This document shows positions 32,794 through 44,820 of a DNA stretch of 64,000 nt, piece after piece. The notes beneath the pieces were generated by a model. The model ran no database searches. It worked only from the letters and a program-made list of their open reading frames with translations, and had not been told where the DNA came from. This DNA comes from Cutaneotrichosporon cavernicola (taxonomy: Eukaryota > Basidiomycota > Tremellomycetes > Trichosporonales > Trichosporonaceae). The stretch lies in the NCBI RefSeq assembly GCF_030864355.1, contig NC_083398.1, positions 868,001 to 932,000 of the forward strand. The letters are read 5' to 3'. How positions within the stretch are numbered: the first letter of the stretch is position 1; each line of letters begins with the position of its first letter. The translations under genes and the position numbers were made by a program.

Positions 32794-35700
32794 ATGTCCG
32801 ACAACCAGGTCAAGCCCGAAGCCACCCCGGTTGAGCCCGTCGCGGACAAGGCTCCCGAGGTCACCGAGGCCTCTGCTCAGGCCGAGGAGGAGCAGCAGCC
32901 GCAGCAGCCGCAGCGTAAGCACGGCGCGTCATTCAGAATCTCACCCCAGTGCCGCCCGTTGCCGTCAATCTGCCGAACCCGAAGAATGCACGCACCCTGC
33001 CCAAGCCGCAGGACGGCGAGTCGTTCTCCAAGCTCAGCCTCTACTCGCAACCATCTGAGACGGTCCAGGAGATCAAGCTCGCCGTAAGCGAGTGGGTCGG
33101 CGGTTATTGGCTTGGACCCCATTCGCTCCGCCTTCCTGGCAAGGGTGACGACGTGCTCTCGACGTCCAAGGACGGCATCGAGATCCGCGCCGGCGACAAG
33201 CTCAGCGAGTTTATCGACCTCGCAGACGTCTTTGCCCACCTCCCCGAGGACGGCGACCGTGTCCTCGATGTCGTGAACGAGCCCTATTCCGAGTCGACTG
33301 CTCGTCAGGCTGTCGTCCGTCTCCTCGAGTTCATCGAGCCCGCAGGCACGACAGCTAACAACCTCACCACGCCGCTCGGTGTCGGTGCCGGTGCTTCGAT
33401 CTTTGAAGAGGTTCGCTCCGGCTCGCTCTACGTCCGCGAGTCGCCCAATGACGCTGTTGCCAAGGTTGAGCCCAAGGAGGACGCCAAGGACGCCAAGGAG
33501 GACGAGGTTATCGAGCACGCATTCTCAGACTGGACTGCCGGCTCGGCCGGATTCCCGCTCTCCAAGCTCCCTGTCGCTCAGGCCCCTGTCGAGATCAACG
33601 CGTGCCTCCGCTCCATCCAGCTCTCCCACTTCAACCCTCCCCCGGCGCCTCTCCGCCAGAAGGGCCACCAGCTCTACCTCCAGGTCTCGATCCTCGAGGG
33701 CGATGTTTACACCCTCGTGTGCTCCACTCGCGGGTGGTACGTCTCCAAGTCGAACGTCAACAACTTTGACCCCGCCCCGCGCGATGGCTCGTCCCCAACC
33801 CACAGCCTGTTCGACCTCCTCCACTCCCTTTCGCCCCTCTTCACCGAGCGTCTCTTTGCGCTCCCATCGCTCTCATCGACCGCTCCTGCCCGTGACCCCC
33901 TCTCGACTGTCGCGATTCCCCAGGCTGAGCCCGCGTACCCTTGGATTATCGCCGAGCCCAAGCCCGCGACCGGGCCGGAGATCCTGCGCACCCAGCTCGC
34001 GTATCTCCACTCGGGCGCGACCTCGGCGGAGGGCCTCGACAACGCACGCGACTGGAACGAGGAGATCCAGGGCGTGAAGGAGCTGCCCCACTCGACCATG
34101 CCTGAGCGCGTGTTCCGTGAGCGCATGGCGCAGAAGACCTGGGCCGAGTTCACTCAGGCCTCGATCCGCGCGGCGATGAACGTTGCCCGTGGCGACGTCC
34201 TTCCTCTCAACCCCAACGAGCCTACCCGTCAGCACATGTGGCTTGTCTCGAACATCTTTGTCACCAAGGCCGTTGACTCGATCGGCGCGTACTCGCACGT
34301 CGGTGGTGACGCCGCCGCGCACGTCTCGCACGCCAAGGACGCTGAGGGTGTTCGCCTTCTTAACCGCCTCGACGTCGACGGCGCCAACGTCCTCGGCCAC
34401 ACTGTTGTCGACTGGCAGGGTGACCGCTGGATCTGCCAGAGTGTGCTTCCTGGCATCTTCTCGCGCCGCGAGCCCGAGGCCGAGGAGGCCGCTGAGCCCA
34501 AGGACGATGAGAAGAAGGAAGACTGGGTCAAGGTTGAGGGCGACAAGGAAGAGGAGGCCGCACTCAACCCCCTCATTATCTACGGCGCCGACTCGGAGCA
34601 GACCACCACCCTTCACTGGGACGAGGCAACCCACAACGTGATGAAGAAGATCGCTGCTCACCAGCGCCTCGCGCCCCACACGCTCAAGGCCGGTGACAAG
34701 GAGTACGAGTTTTATGCGTCGTCGGAGGTCAAGGGTCTTCGCGGCTCGGACGGCCGCCGTTACTTCCTCGACCTCCCCCGTCTCAGCCCCGTCGACATTG
34801 AGTGGCTCGAGAACAACTACGAGGGCAAGCTTGTTGGCCCCGGCGGTGAGCAGGTTGACGCTCCCGTCTACCCCCACCGCATGACGCTCCTTCGCCCCGA
34901 GCTCATTGAGATCTTCTGGGAGAGTGAGCTCAAGCTCTGGGCCCGCGATATCACCGCCAAGAAGCAGGCCGAGGAGGCGGAGAAGGCCAAGGCCGAGAGT
35001 GAGAAGACCGAGGCCAAGGAGAGTGAGGAGACCTTGGAGGAGGACAAGAAGGATGAGGGGAAGAAGGAGATTGACCCGGAGACCATCGCCACTCTCAAGG
35101 ACTTTGAGCTCCGTTTCAACCCTGACGCTTTCGTCGACTCGCCTTCCGAGGACGGCCAGACCTTTGGTCCGGCCAAGTACACCGACGAGAGCGATCTCAG
35201 CATCAAGTCGGTCCGCGACGCGTCCAAGTTCCTCCGCGACATGATTGTCCCCGCCATCGTCGTTGACGTCCTTACTGGCTCGGCTTCGGGCATCATGGAC
35301 GGCGCGTCGCTCACCCGCGTCATGCACGCCCGCGGCATCAACATGCGTTACCTCGGTATCTTTGCGGCTGCCATTGACAACTTCACCAAGAAGCCCGAGG
35401 GCGAGTCCAAGGAGGCACAGGGTCTCCTGGGTGCGCTCCGCTCTGTCGTTATCCAGGAGATGGTCTTCCGTGGCGCCAAGCATGTCCTTCGCGACCTCGT
35501 CCGCGGCCTCCTCCCCGAGCAGGTCCCGAACGCCGTGTCGCACTTCCTGAACTGCCTCATTGGCACCGACTACAACGCCTCGCCCAAGGCCGTCTACGAG
35601 GAGCTCGAGGTCGGCCCGTCGGCTGAGCCCGCGTACGTCTCGCTCACTCCCGAGTCGCTCCGCGAGCAGATTGCCTCCGAGGTCGAGACTCGCTTCCGCT

Positions 35701-37094
35701 GGAAGCTCGACGAGGCAGACTTCGCCGTCCGCAAGCCTCAGCTCCTTCGCGAGCTTGCGTCCCGCTTCGCGTTCCAGATCGTCCAGCGTGACTATGCGTT
35801 CGACTCGTCCGCGGAGGCCGCCGCCGTTGTTAACGGGGACGCTGACAAGGCCGCGTCCAAGAAGAAGAAGGGCAAGACCGCCGGCTCCACGAAGCGCACC
35901 ACTACCTTTGAGCCCGCCGACATCCTCACCCTCCTCCCCGTCGTCATGTCGACGGCGCCCAGCGTCGCCGTCGCCGAGGAGATCTTCGATGCCGGCCGTG
36001 CGACCATCAACCGTGGTGACATTGACATGGGCCTAGAGTTTATGCTTGAAGGTGTCCAGCTGTACGAGTCGATCCACAGTGTCATTCACCCTGAGGTTGC
36101 CGCAGTGTACCACCAGTACGCCAGCACGCTGCACCAGCTCGCGCGCATCAAGATCCAGCAGATCGCGGCGGCCGAGAACGCCGACCCCGAACAGCCCCTG
36201 GGTCTCGACATTTCCACGGCGCTCAAGCTCCAGCGCCATGCCGTGCTCATCGCTGAGCGCACCCTCGGCGTCTACCACCATGACACGCTCGCGTACTACT
36301 TCCAACTCGCGATGCTCGAGAACCTCGAGGGCAACTCGCAGGCCGCGCTCCGCTACTTCCGCCACATCCTCATGCTTTGGAACGTCATCTACGGCGATGA
36401 CCACCCCGAGATCAACACGCTCCTCAGTAACGCGGGTATTGTGCTCCAGTCGCTCAACCAGCACCAGCTCTCGATCCAGCTGTTGCAGCAGGCGGCTGAG
36501 CGCAACGCTGCTCAGTTTGGCGAGAAGCACGTCCAGTACGGCAACGCCCTCCACCAGCTCACCCAGGCGCACTTCCTGGGCGGCGACTTCCAGAAGGCGC
36601 TCGAGAGCTCTGAGGGTGCGTTCGCCATCTTCAAGGACGTGTACGGCGAGGAGCACGCGCAGACCAAGGAGGTTGCCAAGAACGTCGAGCTCCTCAAGGC
36701 TGTGATCGACAACGTCGAGCGCCAGAAGCAGGAGCAGGAGTTGTTGCGCCAGCAGCAGGTGAACCGTCTGCAGGCCGCGCAGCGCGGCGTTCCCCCTCCC
36801 ACTGCGGGCGCGCGCAAGGGCCGTGTCCTGCCCACCGGGACGACTCTGACTGCTGAGCAGGCCGCGCAGCTCGCCGCGTCGGTGCGTGCTGCTGCGGCCA
36901 AGCAGGCCGAGGAGCGCCGCGAGAGCGGCGAGGTTGCTGCCGAGGGTGAGGGCGGCATCAAGATTGGCGAACGTGGGCACATGGACGTCGACGAGCTCGT
37001 CAAGTACATCCAGGGTGCGGTGCCGTCCAGCAAGCCAGCACGCGGGTCCAAGAACACCCTCCGCGGCAAGCGCCGCACCGGTGCCAAGCGGTAA
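32794..37094 (+). CDS. CLU1: Clustered mitochondria protein (CLU1/TIF31 homologue)
   Basis: Large cytosolic RNA-binding protein needed for normal mitochondrial distribution; yeast Clu1/Tif31 also co-purifies with eIF3. Exon 1 (32794–32914) and exon 2 (32950–37094) are joined by a 35-nt intron, giving 1,421 aa, typical for the family. Seen: a Gln/Glu-rich N-terminus; CLU N-domain (SLYSQPSETVQEIKLAV … LRLPGKGDDV); central CLU domain (RDWNEEIQGVKELP … VVDWQGDRWICQSVLPGI … YFLDLPRLSPVDIEW); a charged Glu/Lys linker at about 700–740; an eIF3-p135-like region; and TPR-type repeats at about 1050–1240 (LEFMLEGVQLYESIHSVIHPEVAAVYHQYA, AALRYFRHILMLWNVIYGDDHPEINTLLSN). It ends in a basic Arg/Lys tail. 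Codon bias toward C/G is strong, suggesting high expression. Confidence 0.95.
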
Positions 37095-38548
37095 TATCTT
37101 TATTCCATATCATAGCATCACCACTCGTTGCATACCCAATCAGCAGTTCTTGTTGGCAGATCGCGGACGTTGAGGGCGCTGAGAGAAAGATGTACTGATG
37201 GGCCAGACGATGATGGGAGGAAGAAAGACTGGCTTGGGAGGTTGGCACATCACATGTATGTGACAGCGGGCATGTCATCGATAGCATACGGGCGGAGCGG
37301 GAAAGAGAAGTTGGGAGATGGGATCTTATCACCGTACGGTTGTTGCTTGTTTTCGTAAAGATCTTGGCCATTAATGCGTTTGACCAGCATGGCCAGCCGC
37401 AATGAGCTTCGAGATCCCGAGCAAAACACAACAGCAGGTAGGGTTACTTGCACCAGTGGCAAAAGAATGACAGCTCCTCCTTTTTTGTACTCACTTTCTT
37501 GTCTAGTTCCTTGATGCCTGATAGTGCATTTGCTATTGCCTGATAGTGCATCTACTATTGCCTGATAGTGCATTTGCTATTGCCTTATAGTGCATTTACT
37601 ATTGCCTGATAGTGCATTTACTATTGCCTGATAGTGCATTTACTATTGCCTGATAGTGCATTTACTATTGCCTGATAGTACATTTACTATTGCCTGACGT
37701 TCATTTATTATTCCCTAGTGCTTGATCTTAATCTGAGGTACCTAATGATTGAATCTAGCGTCAGCGATGGTCCCAGCCGGAGGAGCTGCCATACCCTCTA
37801 AGTGTTGCGACATACTGAAGGGTATAGTGCTGTGGGCCAAGCATCCGGGGCTCTCGGTATTAGAGGTTATGTGGCTGTCTCACCGGGTCTTTCCCCCCCT
37901 GAACAGCCGTGAATAGGTCTGAGACATTGAGGAGGCTGACAGTGGTGGCCGCGGCTAATGTGAAAGTAGTGAGGAACCAAACAATGCTGCTTTGAATGTG
38001 GTGGAGGATCAAAAATTGGTCCCGTCGGTTCTTTTTGACCATTCAGGCACAGGGCTAACAATTTCAAGCGAATATCGGGGCGAGTGATTTTTCAACAACG
38101 CATCATCCACGCTCACCACTTTTGTGATGATGAGCTCACCGCGCTGCGGTGGGCCGTGTGGAGGGTGCCAGATTCACCGTCCTTGTTTGAGGGTCGTCGG
38201 CGGGGATCCTACCCCGGCTTCCCATAGTTTGGACGTACATCCATCGAGTTTGTACAAGCAGTTTGCATCGAGGTCACATTTGGGGAGCAAGCTGAGGTGA
38301 AGCGCATCCACTCGGTGGACCATCTTCTGAGCTATCACAGCCTTGGCTCGGCGTGATGGACAGCAAGCAGCAACGCCGCTTTGAATGAGGAGACCTCTGA
38401 TCACGCGGAGACCACGCGGGCAGTCACTCCTCCACCCGGCTCCGTCGGCACCGAGGTGTCCGGCCACTTGGAGGCCCCGCACTACTCACTATCACTACAT
38501 CTCTCATGCCCTCATCTCTGCATCTCAAGTACACCCTCACATACTGAT
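37095..38548. other. Intergenic region holding a minisatellite
   Basis: 1.45 kb between CLU1 and the alcohol dehydrogenase. Its main content is the 22-bp tandem array at 37519–37694, annotated separately. The remainder has weak frames without motifs; the phrase 'gccgctttgaatg' at about 38373 has a near copy at about 37984. No gene supported. Confidence 0.5.
37519..37694. repeat. 22-bp minisatellite, eight copies
   Basis: Unit tgatagtgcatttactattgcc (22 bp; written here in consensus only) begins at 37519, 37541, 37563, 37585, 37607, 37629, 37651 and 37673 with zero to three mismatches, followed by one degenerate copy to about 37715. It is AT-rich against the GC-rich surroundings and lies about 425 bp after the CLU1 stop. 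Confidence 0.95.
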
Positions 38549-39650
38549 ATGCGTGGAATACCCAGTACGCAGACCGTCGCAGAGATCGTGAATCCGGGTC
38601 CGAACGCGCGGATGGCGATTCGGCACGACGCTCCCGTAGGAATCCCTGGGCCTGATGAGGTACTCCTCAAGCTCGAGTGCACTGGCGTCTGGTGAGGGAA
38701 TACACGTTCACGCTGACTCAGCCACTCTGACATCCGTGCATACCTTGGCTGGGGCCCTTACAACGCGATAGTGGGCCACGAGGGCGTTGGCGTCGTCGTC
38801 GCCCCTCCCAACCACGAACTGTTGGGCGCCCGTGTTGGTATCAAATGGTTGCACAACGCGTGCGGCCATTGCAGCCTGTGTAGGAAGGGGCGGCCGAACA
38901 ACTGCGCAGCTCAGACCAACACGGGCAAACACGTGCCAGGTACGCTGGCGCAGTATGTCGTTGCAACGGCAGCCCACGTCTCGCGCATCCCAGAGGGACT
39001 GAGGAGCGACGTCGCTGCGCCCCTCCTCTGTGCTGGGCTTACTATGGCCGGTGCCCTCAACCCACTCAAGGAGCTCGAGCGGGGCGACTGGGTGGTTATA
39101 TCAGGCTCGGGAGGTGGGTTGGGACACGTGGGCGTGCAGCTGGCCGCTGCGAAGGGCCTGCGCGTTATCGCAGTCGATGAGGGTGAGAGCAAGAAGGAGC
39201 TCAGTCTCAAGTCTGGCGCGGAAGTGTTCCTGGATTACAAGACACAAGATGTTGCGGAAGAGGTTAAAAGGATCACAAGAGAGGGTGCTCACGCCGCTAT
39301 CGTCGTACCCGGCGAGGCGGCTGCTTTCCAGGCTGCACCGTCGCTAGTGCGGAACGGTGGGGTGATCGTGTGCGTCGGTCTTCCACCTAATGACTTTACG
39401 CTGCCCATTGGCGCAAGCATCCTATCCGCCCGGGGTGAGTATGTGCGTGGTCTGGCTGACACCAGGGTTGACAGTAACTGGCGTCTCCGTCGGTACCGAG
39501 AGGGAGATGGACGAGCTGCTAGACCTCGCGGCGCAGGGTGGAGTGACTGCGCGCGTTGAGGTGGTCGATTTTGAACATATCGGGGAGGTCATGGAGCGTC
39601 TCAAGAATGACCAGATCACTGGGCGAGTGGTGGTCAGACTGCCTCAGTAA
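38549..39650 (+). CDS. Zinc-dependent alcohol dehydrogenase (medium-chain, Adh1-like)
   Basis: NAD-dependent medium-chain dehydrogenase. Seen: catalytic zinc ligands in GVCHSDIRAY (formed across an intron), GHEGVG, and the Cys near APLLCAGLTMAGAL; a structural zinc cluster ACGHCSLCRKGRPNNC with four Cys; and a Rossmann motif ISGSGGGLGHVGVQLAAAKGLRV. The C-terminal VTGVSVGTEREMDELLDLA follows a second intron. Exons about 38549–38693, 38729–39436 and 39474–39650; all three catalytic-site joins read cleanly. About 342 aa, as expected for Adh1/Adh3. The start at 38549 is the first ATG giving IPSTQTVAEIVNPGP. No mitochondrial presequence is visible, so it is probably cytosolic. Substrate range cannot be told from sequence. 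Confidence 0.9.
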
Positions 39651-40093
39651 GCTCTAGTGGCTGTAGGCTTAGTCGATGTGGCGGTGATACAGTGAAGATG
39701 ATGCATTCTAGAGAACCCATACCGCAGTGGCGAGAGTGAGAGGCGAGGTCCGGCACTGGGAATTTGGGAAGTGGTTCGATTCAGGATCTTACTCGGGCAT
39801 CGAGTGGTCGTCCTTAGCGACGAACTGAGCATACATGTAAGCCAGCGAGTGGCGCGTGCGGTTGCGAGGGGCGATAGGGACGCCGGAAGCTTGGAAGCTT
39901 GAAGGGGGACCCACGTTAGTGTCTGTCCGGCATTCCTCTCTTGAAATCAATAGCTTGGTAGCGACAATCTTCCATAATCTTGGGGCCACGCTTACTCATG
40001 ACGTCGTGGTCTACATCGCCACACCAACAATCGCCTTCCCACAACTCACTTGATATTTCCACATTCTCCCGCGCGTCTCATCTTCCCACCTTA
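39651..40093. other. Intergenic region between ADH and DUF427 genes
   Basis: 443 bp. No gene supported. The minus frame at 39789–39989 has no family motif. C/A-rich leader sequence precedes the DUF427 start. Confidence 0.5.
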
Positions 40094-40477
40094 ATGACCA
40101 CCACCATGTCTGCCAAACTCAACAAGAGGGGCGACATTGCGATCACTCCCTCCAATCGCCACATCCGTGTCTTCGACACCGCTGGCACGCTCCTCGCTGA
40201 CTCGACGTCGCCAGTCGAACTGTTCGAGTACCGCTGTCCGGTCCGCTTCTACCTTCCGTCGGACGATGTGCGCTGGGATGCCCTCGAGAAGGTTGACATG
40301 ACGACGTCGTGTCCGTACAAGGGCACGGCCGACCGGTACTGGCGTGCCAAAGCCGGCGGCGACTACATCGCGTGGGGATACTCTGAACCCCTACCGTCTG
40401 TGGCCGCGATCAAGGGCCACGTCGCGTTCTATAACGAGAAGCTTCGGATCGAGGTTGACGGAGAACTCCTCACGTAG
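40094..40477 (+). CDS. DUF427 domain protein
   Basis: Small single-domain protein of the DUF427 family, function unknown, common in bacteria and fungi. Seen: 127 aa without introns; RHIRVFDTAGTLLADSTSPVELFEYRCPVRFYLPSDDVRWD, then TSCPYKGTADRYW and IAWGYSEPLPSVAAIKGHVAFYNEKLRIEVDG. The CPYKGxAxYW and YxxPxPxxxxIKGxVAFY elements are the family signatures. Start at 40094 or at the in-frame ATG 12 nt later; the second has the better context (accATGtc). With DUF952, PaiB-like and racemase genes it makes a fourth small gene here of a family best known from bacteria. Confidence 0.88.
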   Translation: MTTTMSAKLNKRGDIAITPSNRHIRVFDTAGTLLADSTSPVELFEYRCPVRFYLPSDDVRWDALEKVDMTTSCPYKGTADRYWRAKAGGDYIAWGYSEPLPSVAAIKGHVAFYNEKLRIEVDGELLT

Positions 40478-40843
40478 AACGGAATGCATCCAAGGATCCG
40501 AAGAACCGAGGTAGTAGAGCTTGATGACTTGGAATGTTATGGGCGGCGGCGATTGTGGAGGTTGTATTATTTGATTCCGGGGGGTTTGCCATGTGGTCTG
40601 AATGAATGATCATGCTTTGGTGCTTTGGTGCTTTGGTGTCACCCTTGGCTCGTCGCTTTGGCGGCTTGGGTCGATTCTCCTCCTCTCATCAACAATCCAT
40701 CCCCTCCCCCTCACATCTCCATCCCCCTCTCCATTCTTCATTCTTATCCTTTCGCTCGTCTGCTTCCCAACTTCCACGCTCGGCATCCCTCGGGATCATA
40801 CCAGGCATCCACCGCCCTCGTTACCCATCCTCACGACGACCTC
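40478..40843. other. Intergenic region and CT-rich leader
   Basis: 366 bp. Three near-copies of 'gctttggtgctttggtg' at about 40614–40640, then a C/T-rich tract with many CCC/TCC runs to the DUF2433 gene start. No gene. Confidence 0.5.
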
Positions 40844-43290
40844 ATGAGCCCCCTTCCCTCTGGCACGAATGGCGTCATGTCACCCCAGCCCGCGACAAAC
40901 CACAATCCCCGCATCGTGCTGGCCGGTAACTCGGCACGCATCCTCTGTGTGGCCGACATCCGTGGCGACTGTGAGTAGCTTGCGCGCAAACCAGGTTGCA
41001 AGTTACCGGACAGCGGCGTGTGGACGTGCGAGCGTTGGCGTGGCGCAAAGATCCTCTCCTGATGCACAGACCATGAGCTCAACCGCCTCATTCGCGAGCA
41101 CGAGGCCACAGCAGTGATCCACACGGGCGACTTTGGCTTCCTCAACGCCGACTCACTCGAGCGCATGGGCGACAAGTAGGTTGCGGACGCCGTCAGCCCT
41201 GCTGATCATGCAGGATTCTCCGCCACCTCCTCCAGTACTCACCCCTCATTCCTCCCATCACACGCAGCCAGCTCCTGTCCATCCCGCCACAGGCCGGTCG
41301 CGCTGCGCTTATTCAGCAGCTTAATAGCTCGTCCATCCACTTCCCCCTGTCGCAGTTTCCCCACCTTCTCTCCGGCGCCATCACCTTCCCTGTTCCCGTC
41401 TTTACCGTCTGGGGCCTGATCGAGGATGTGCGCATCGTGGAAAAGTTCCGCACGCGCGAGTACGAGGTCAACAATCTGACTGTCATCGACGAGGCGTCGT
41501 CGGCTCTGATCGAGACGGCGGGTATCAAGCTGCGACTGTTCGGCCTGGGTGGTGCAGTCGCTCTGCACAAGCTGTGTACGTCGCTGTTGTTGTAACTTCT
41601 CATTGAGCGCTTGCTGACATACCGCAGTTGACAATGGTACGCAACACGCACTCGGTGTTTCATGCTGATGACAGGCGAAGGATTTGCAACCATTGCCGGA
41701 GGACAGGGGACGATGTGGACAACCGCGTTGCAGGTCGGCGAGCTGGTTGACACTGCTCAGAGGGTGAGTGCATGTCTGAACTTTTACTGACCCTGCTGAA
41801 TTACGACCCAACTGAGACCCGTATGCTCGTCACTTCGGCTCCTGTGACGCGCACCGGGCTCTTGTCGCTGTTGACACTGGGGGTTAAGGCCGACCTCACC
41901 ATCTCAGGCGGTCTTCATTGTGAGTGGCTTCCCCGCAGGACATGAGCTGACCCAGAGTCCGGTATCCTGCGTCCCTCAACGACTTTGCAGTCAGTGGTGA
42001 CTTTGAAGCGTACCGTCACAAGCTTGTCCTCGCACGTGACAGCTTCCTTGGGGTCTTCGACGTCGTCAAGGACCGGGTGGAAGGGGTGCTGAAGTAGGTA
42101 TGGCTAGAGCTCCGGCGCTGACATTAGCGAACAGCAGCAGATGCTCCTGAAGAAGGTGATCGCGATGGTGCAACGCATTCCCACCACCGATGACAGCTCG
42201 TGGACCAACACCTGGCACTGGGTGCTCTCGTAATCCATGTGCAAGGTCTCGCTGACTCGCAGGGACGCTTTGTGCGGGCACCTGCTGCTGTCGATCACTG
42301 ACGGCCGCGTTTCAGCGGAGATGCGCAGTGCTGGTGAGCTGTCAGTTCCGCTCCGACTGCTGACCACCAGGTCTCAACTTTGCGCACCGCGCGAACCAGG
42401 AGCCTGCTCCCCCCCCTGCGCCGGCTACCACTCTTCCCCCGCTACTCGTCCAGTCTGTTCGTCCGACGACCATCGCCGAGAAGGCCGGCGTACCTCCAAA
42501 GCCCATGGCTTCACCTATTGCTCCAAAGCAGATGCCTGCAAAGCTGATGGCCGCTTTGCCTAAGCCGGTGACTGCTGCACCAAAGAAGGGCGACGCTGGG
42601 CCCAGCTCAGCTGCGACTGCACATGCGCCGGTACCTGTGCAACCTCTGGTCCGTGGAGGTCGCGGCACTGCCGGACCGGGTCCGGCTTCGCCCGCTGTTG
42701 AGACCAAGCCCGAGAAGCTGGTGACGGTAGGCAAGGACGGAGCACCAAAGTCGGCCAAATCAACTCCCAGCATCACCTCTGCGACACTCCCCAAGGACAA
42801 GGACGCGAAGAAAGCCGGTGACAAGCCAGGGACGAACGGCGAAAAGGGCGAGTTGGACGGCGCGGAGACGCCGAGGACCGGCAACCAGACTCCCAAGCGC
42901 TTCTCTCTGTACCTCAAGGGCCTGCCGATTCCAACATCAGAGGCCGAGATCAAGGCGTTCTTCAGAACCGAGGCTGAGAAGGTAAGCGCCTCTTTCATGC
43001 GGGTGCTGACATTCCAGATCACTGCCGTTAAGCTGGTCTACGACCCGATGAAGCGACAGAAGAACTTTGCATATGTTGACTTTGCGAACGAGAACGACCT
43101 GCAGGACGTTCTCAAGGCTTACCCGTCTGGGTCTATTCGCGAGTCGCCGATCTCTGTGGAGATCTCGAACCCACCGGTTCGTGGCGTGACTGAGCGTGGG
43201 GGCCGCGGGCGTCGCCGTACGGGCCGCGGGGGAAGTTCGTCCTCGAAGGACACTCCCAAGGGGGATGCGACTCCCAAGGTCGACGCGTAA
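40844..43290 (+). CDS. DUF2433 metallophosphoesterase-like protein with a C-terminal RRM
   Basis: Fungal-type two-part protein of unknown role, probably RNA-associated. Seen: N-terminal phosphoesterase-like half, [47 protein letters not shown], followed after introns by [48 protein letters not shown] and [15 protein letters not shown]. The usual GNHE metal motif is replaced by WGLIED, as in DUF2433. A Pro/Ala/Lys linker leads to an [24 protein letters not shown] … [19 protein letters not shown]. The C-terminus is RGG-like ([18 protein letters not shown]). About ten exons with very short introns; those near 42096–42128, 42234–42263 and 42334–42371 were checked in phase. The start at 40844 is the first ATG in frame with the conserved strand. 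Confidence 0.78.
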
Positions 43291-43455
43291 GAGCGGTTAA
43301 ACCGTAGAGCGTTTGTGCATTAGATAGCATCTGTCATATAGTGAAGTATATCATGCACTTGATAACATTTGCCAGTGCTGTTGAAGGCAAAGCTGAGCAA
43401 AGCGATAGACGAGCTGAGTTCAAACGCCCTGTTGCATACCCGCTCCTAGATGAGT

Positions 43456-44482
43456 CTAGATCTTGCGGAGAATGACAATATCCGTAGTGTATCGGTACTT
43501 GAACACTCCGTTCTGCTGTAAGCTCTTTCTCTGGGTTATCGCCTACATCTTTGTCGATCCACTCCTTGTCACTCTGGCGAATGACTTGGCGGATCTGGGC
43601 AATGGCCTCGTCGCGCTCGTCGCCTTTGAGCATTGTCATGTAGCTCTTGCTCATGACACGGTCAACGACCTGGTCTTCGGTCATACCCATTTCCCATGGG
43701 AAGTGGACCTCCTGCTTGGGGCTGTACAGGCGCTTGTACGCCGTGGTCTCGTACATGCTGCGCCACAGCATGCGGTAGTACTGGGGCGACCCCTGATCGT
43801 AGGGCTGGTAGGTTTCGCGAAGACTCTTGTGGAGCCCAGCGCTGTCCGACTCGAGGTTCCATATGAGGATGAGCGGAGCGCCTGGCTTAAGGTAGTCCGC
43901 GATCTCGGTCTAGCGTCAGTGTCAGCGTCAAAGTCAGTGTCAGTCCATCCCAATCGAGTCTAGGCCAAAAATAGACTTCGAGGTCCAAGCACTCACCAAG
44001 GCCTTCTCATGGTCAGGGCACCAATGCCAAGCTTGCGCAATGATGACTGCGTCCGCAGTCCCCTTGCTCAAGCCCGTCTGACTCAAGTCGTCAAACCCAC
44101 CGTCGACGACACGTAAGGTGAGCGGCTTGGCGTCCTTGGGAATGCGCGACATGCCGTTGTCCCATGCCTCACGCATGCCTGCGCTTGGCTCGACGCCCAC
44201 CAGCGCCTTGAGGTCAAACTTAGGGTAGTCGGCCGTCGGGGGCTGTAGAAGGAGGCGACTAAAGATGCCCGTCCCTGCCCCAGGCTCGATCACTGTGGCT
44301 TGAGAGGGGCTCATCGAGCTGTGTATAAACTGCAGCGCCGCCGCGGGGTAGGACGGGCGCGCGCGATCATACAGCTCGTTGGTTCCGGTACCAAAGCCCT
44401 GGCGGGCAACATCGTGGACGTGGGCAACTTGAGCAACCTGAGCCATTCTGAGGACGGGTGCGATACGCGGCCGGGCGAGCAT
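43456..44482 (-). CDS. Class I SAM-dependent methyltransferase
   Basis: Small-molecule or lipid methyltransferase of the UbiE/trans-aconitate/Crg1-like type. Seen: YDRARPSYPAAALQFI; SAM-binding motif I VIEPGAGTGIFSRLLL; motif II-like LVGVEPSAGMREAW; ADAVIIAQAWHWCPDHEKAL (the AQAFHWF-like signature of this group); and LKPGAPLILIWNLES. Three exons: a 90-nt-class intron near 43912–43997 containing repeated CTGACACTGAC, and a last intron near 43487–43521 that gives the clean C-terminus NGVFKYRYTTDIVILRKI. Start at ATG 44482 (MLARPRIAPVLR, perhaps a short mitochondrial signal) or at the in-frame ATG 44446 (MAQVAQV). Divergent from the amidase, 338 bp apart. Substrate unknown. Confidence 0.82.
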
Positions 44483-44820
44483 GGGAATATGGAAGAAGAG
44501 ACGAGGAGATTGGCACCAAGTCGAGTGGTTGACAATGCCATAGTCGGTGTCTCGGTGTCTTGACTCAAATCGCCGATTCAAGTGCTCATTAATGGCAATC
44601 TGTCAAAAGTGGCGGATGTCCGGGTCGACATTGCGCCTTGCGGCCAAGTCATGTGACGTAACGATAGCCAAGTTATACAGCTACAGCAGCACAACTCTAC
44701 TGCCCACTATGCTGCCCACCGTGTGGCCAACAGTTCGGGCAGCTCCGACGATGAAGACTCAAAGACAGACTTTACTTCTGCTTTCCCTTCTTGTCAACAA
44801 TCCACTAGATCACTAGAGAA

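Noticed and set aside
33873..35543. Long open frame on the minus strand across CLU1
   Set aside because: It mirrors a GC-rich, codon-biased coding exon and consists of low-complexity Leu/Val/Gly/Asp-rich sequence without motifs; CLU1 on the other strand is certain.
37860..38482. Possible decayed gene upstream of the alcohol dehydrogenase
   Set aside because: Two minus-strand frames exist but neither contains recognisable motifs; the single near-repeat between them is too short to show a duplication.
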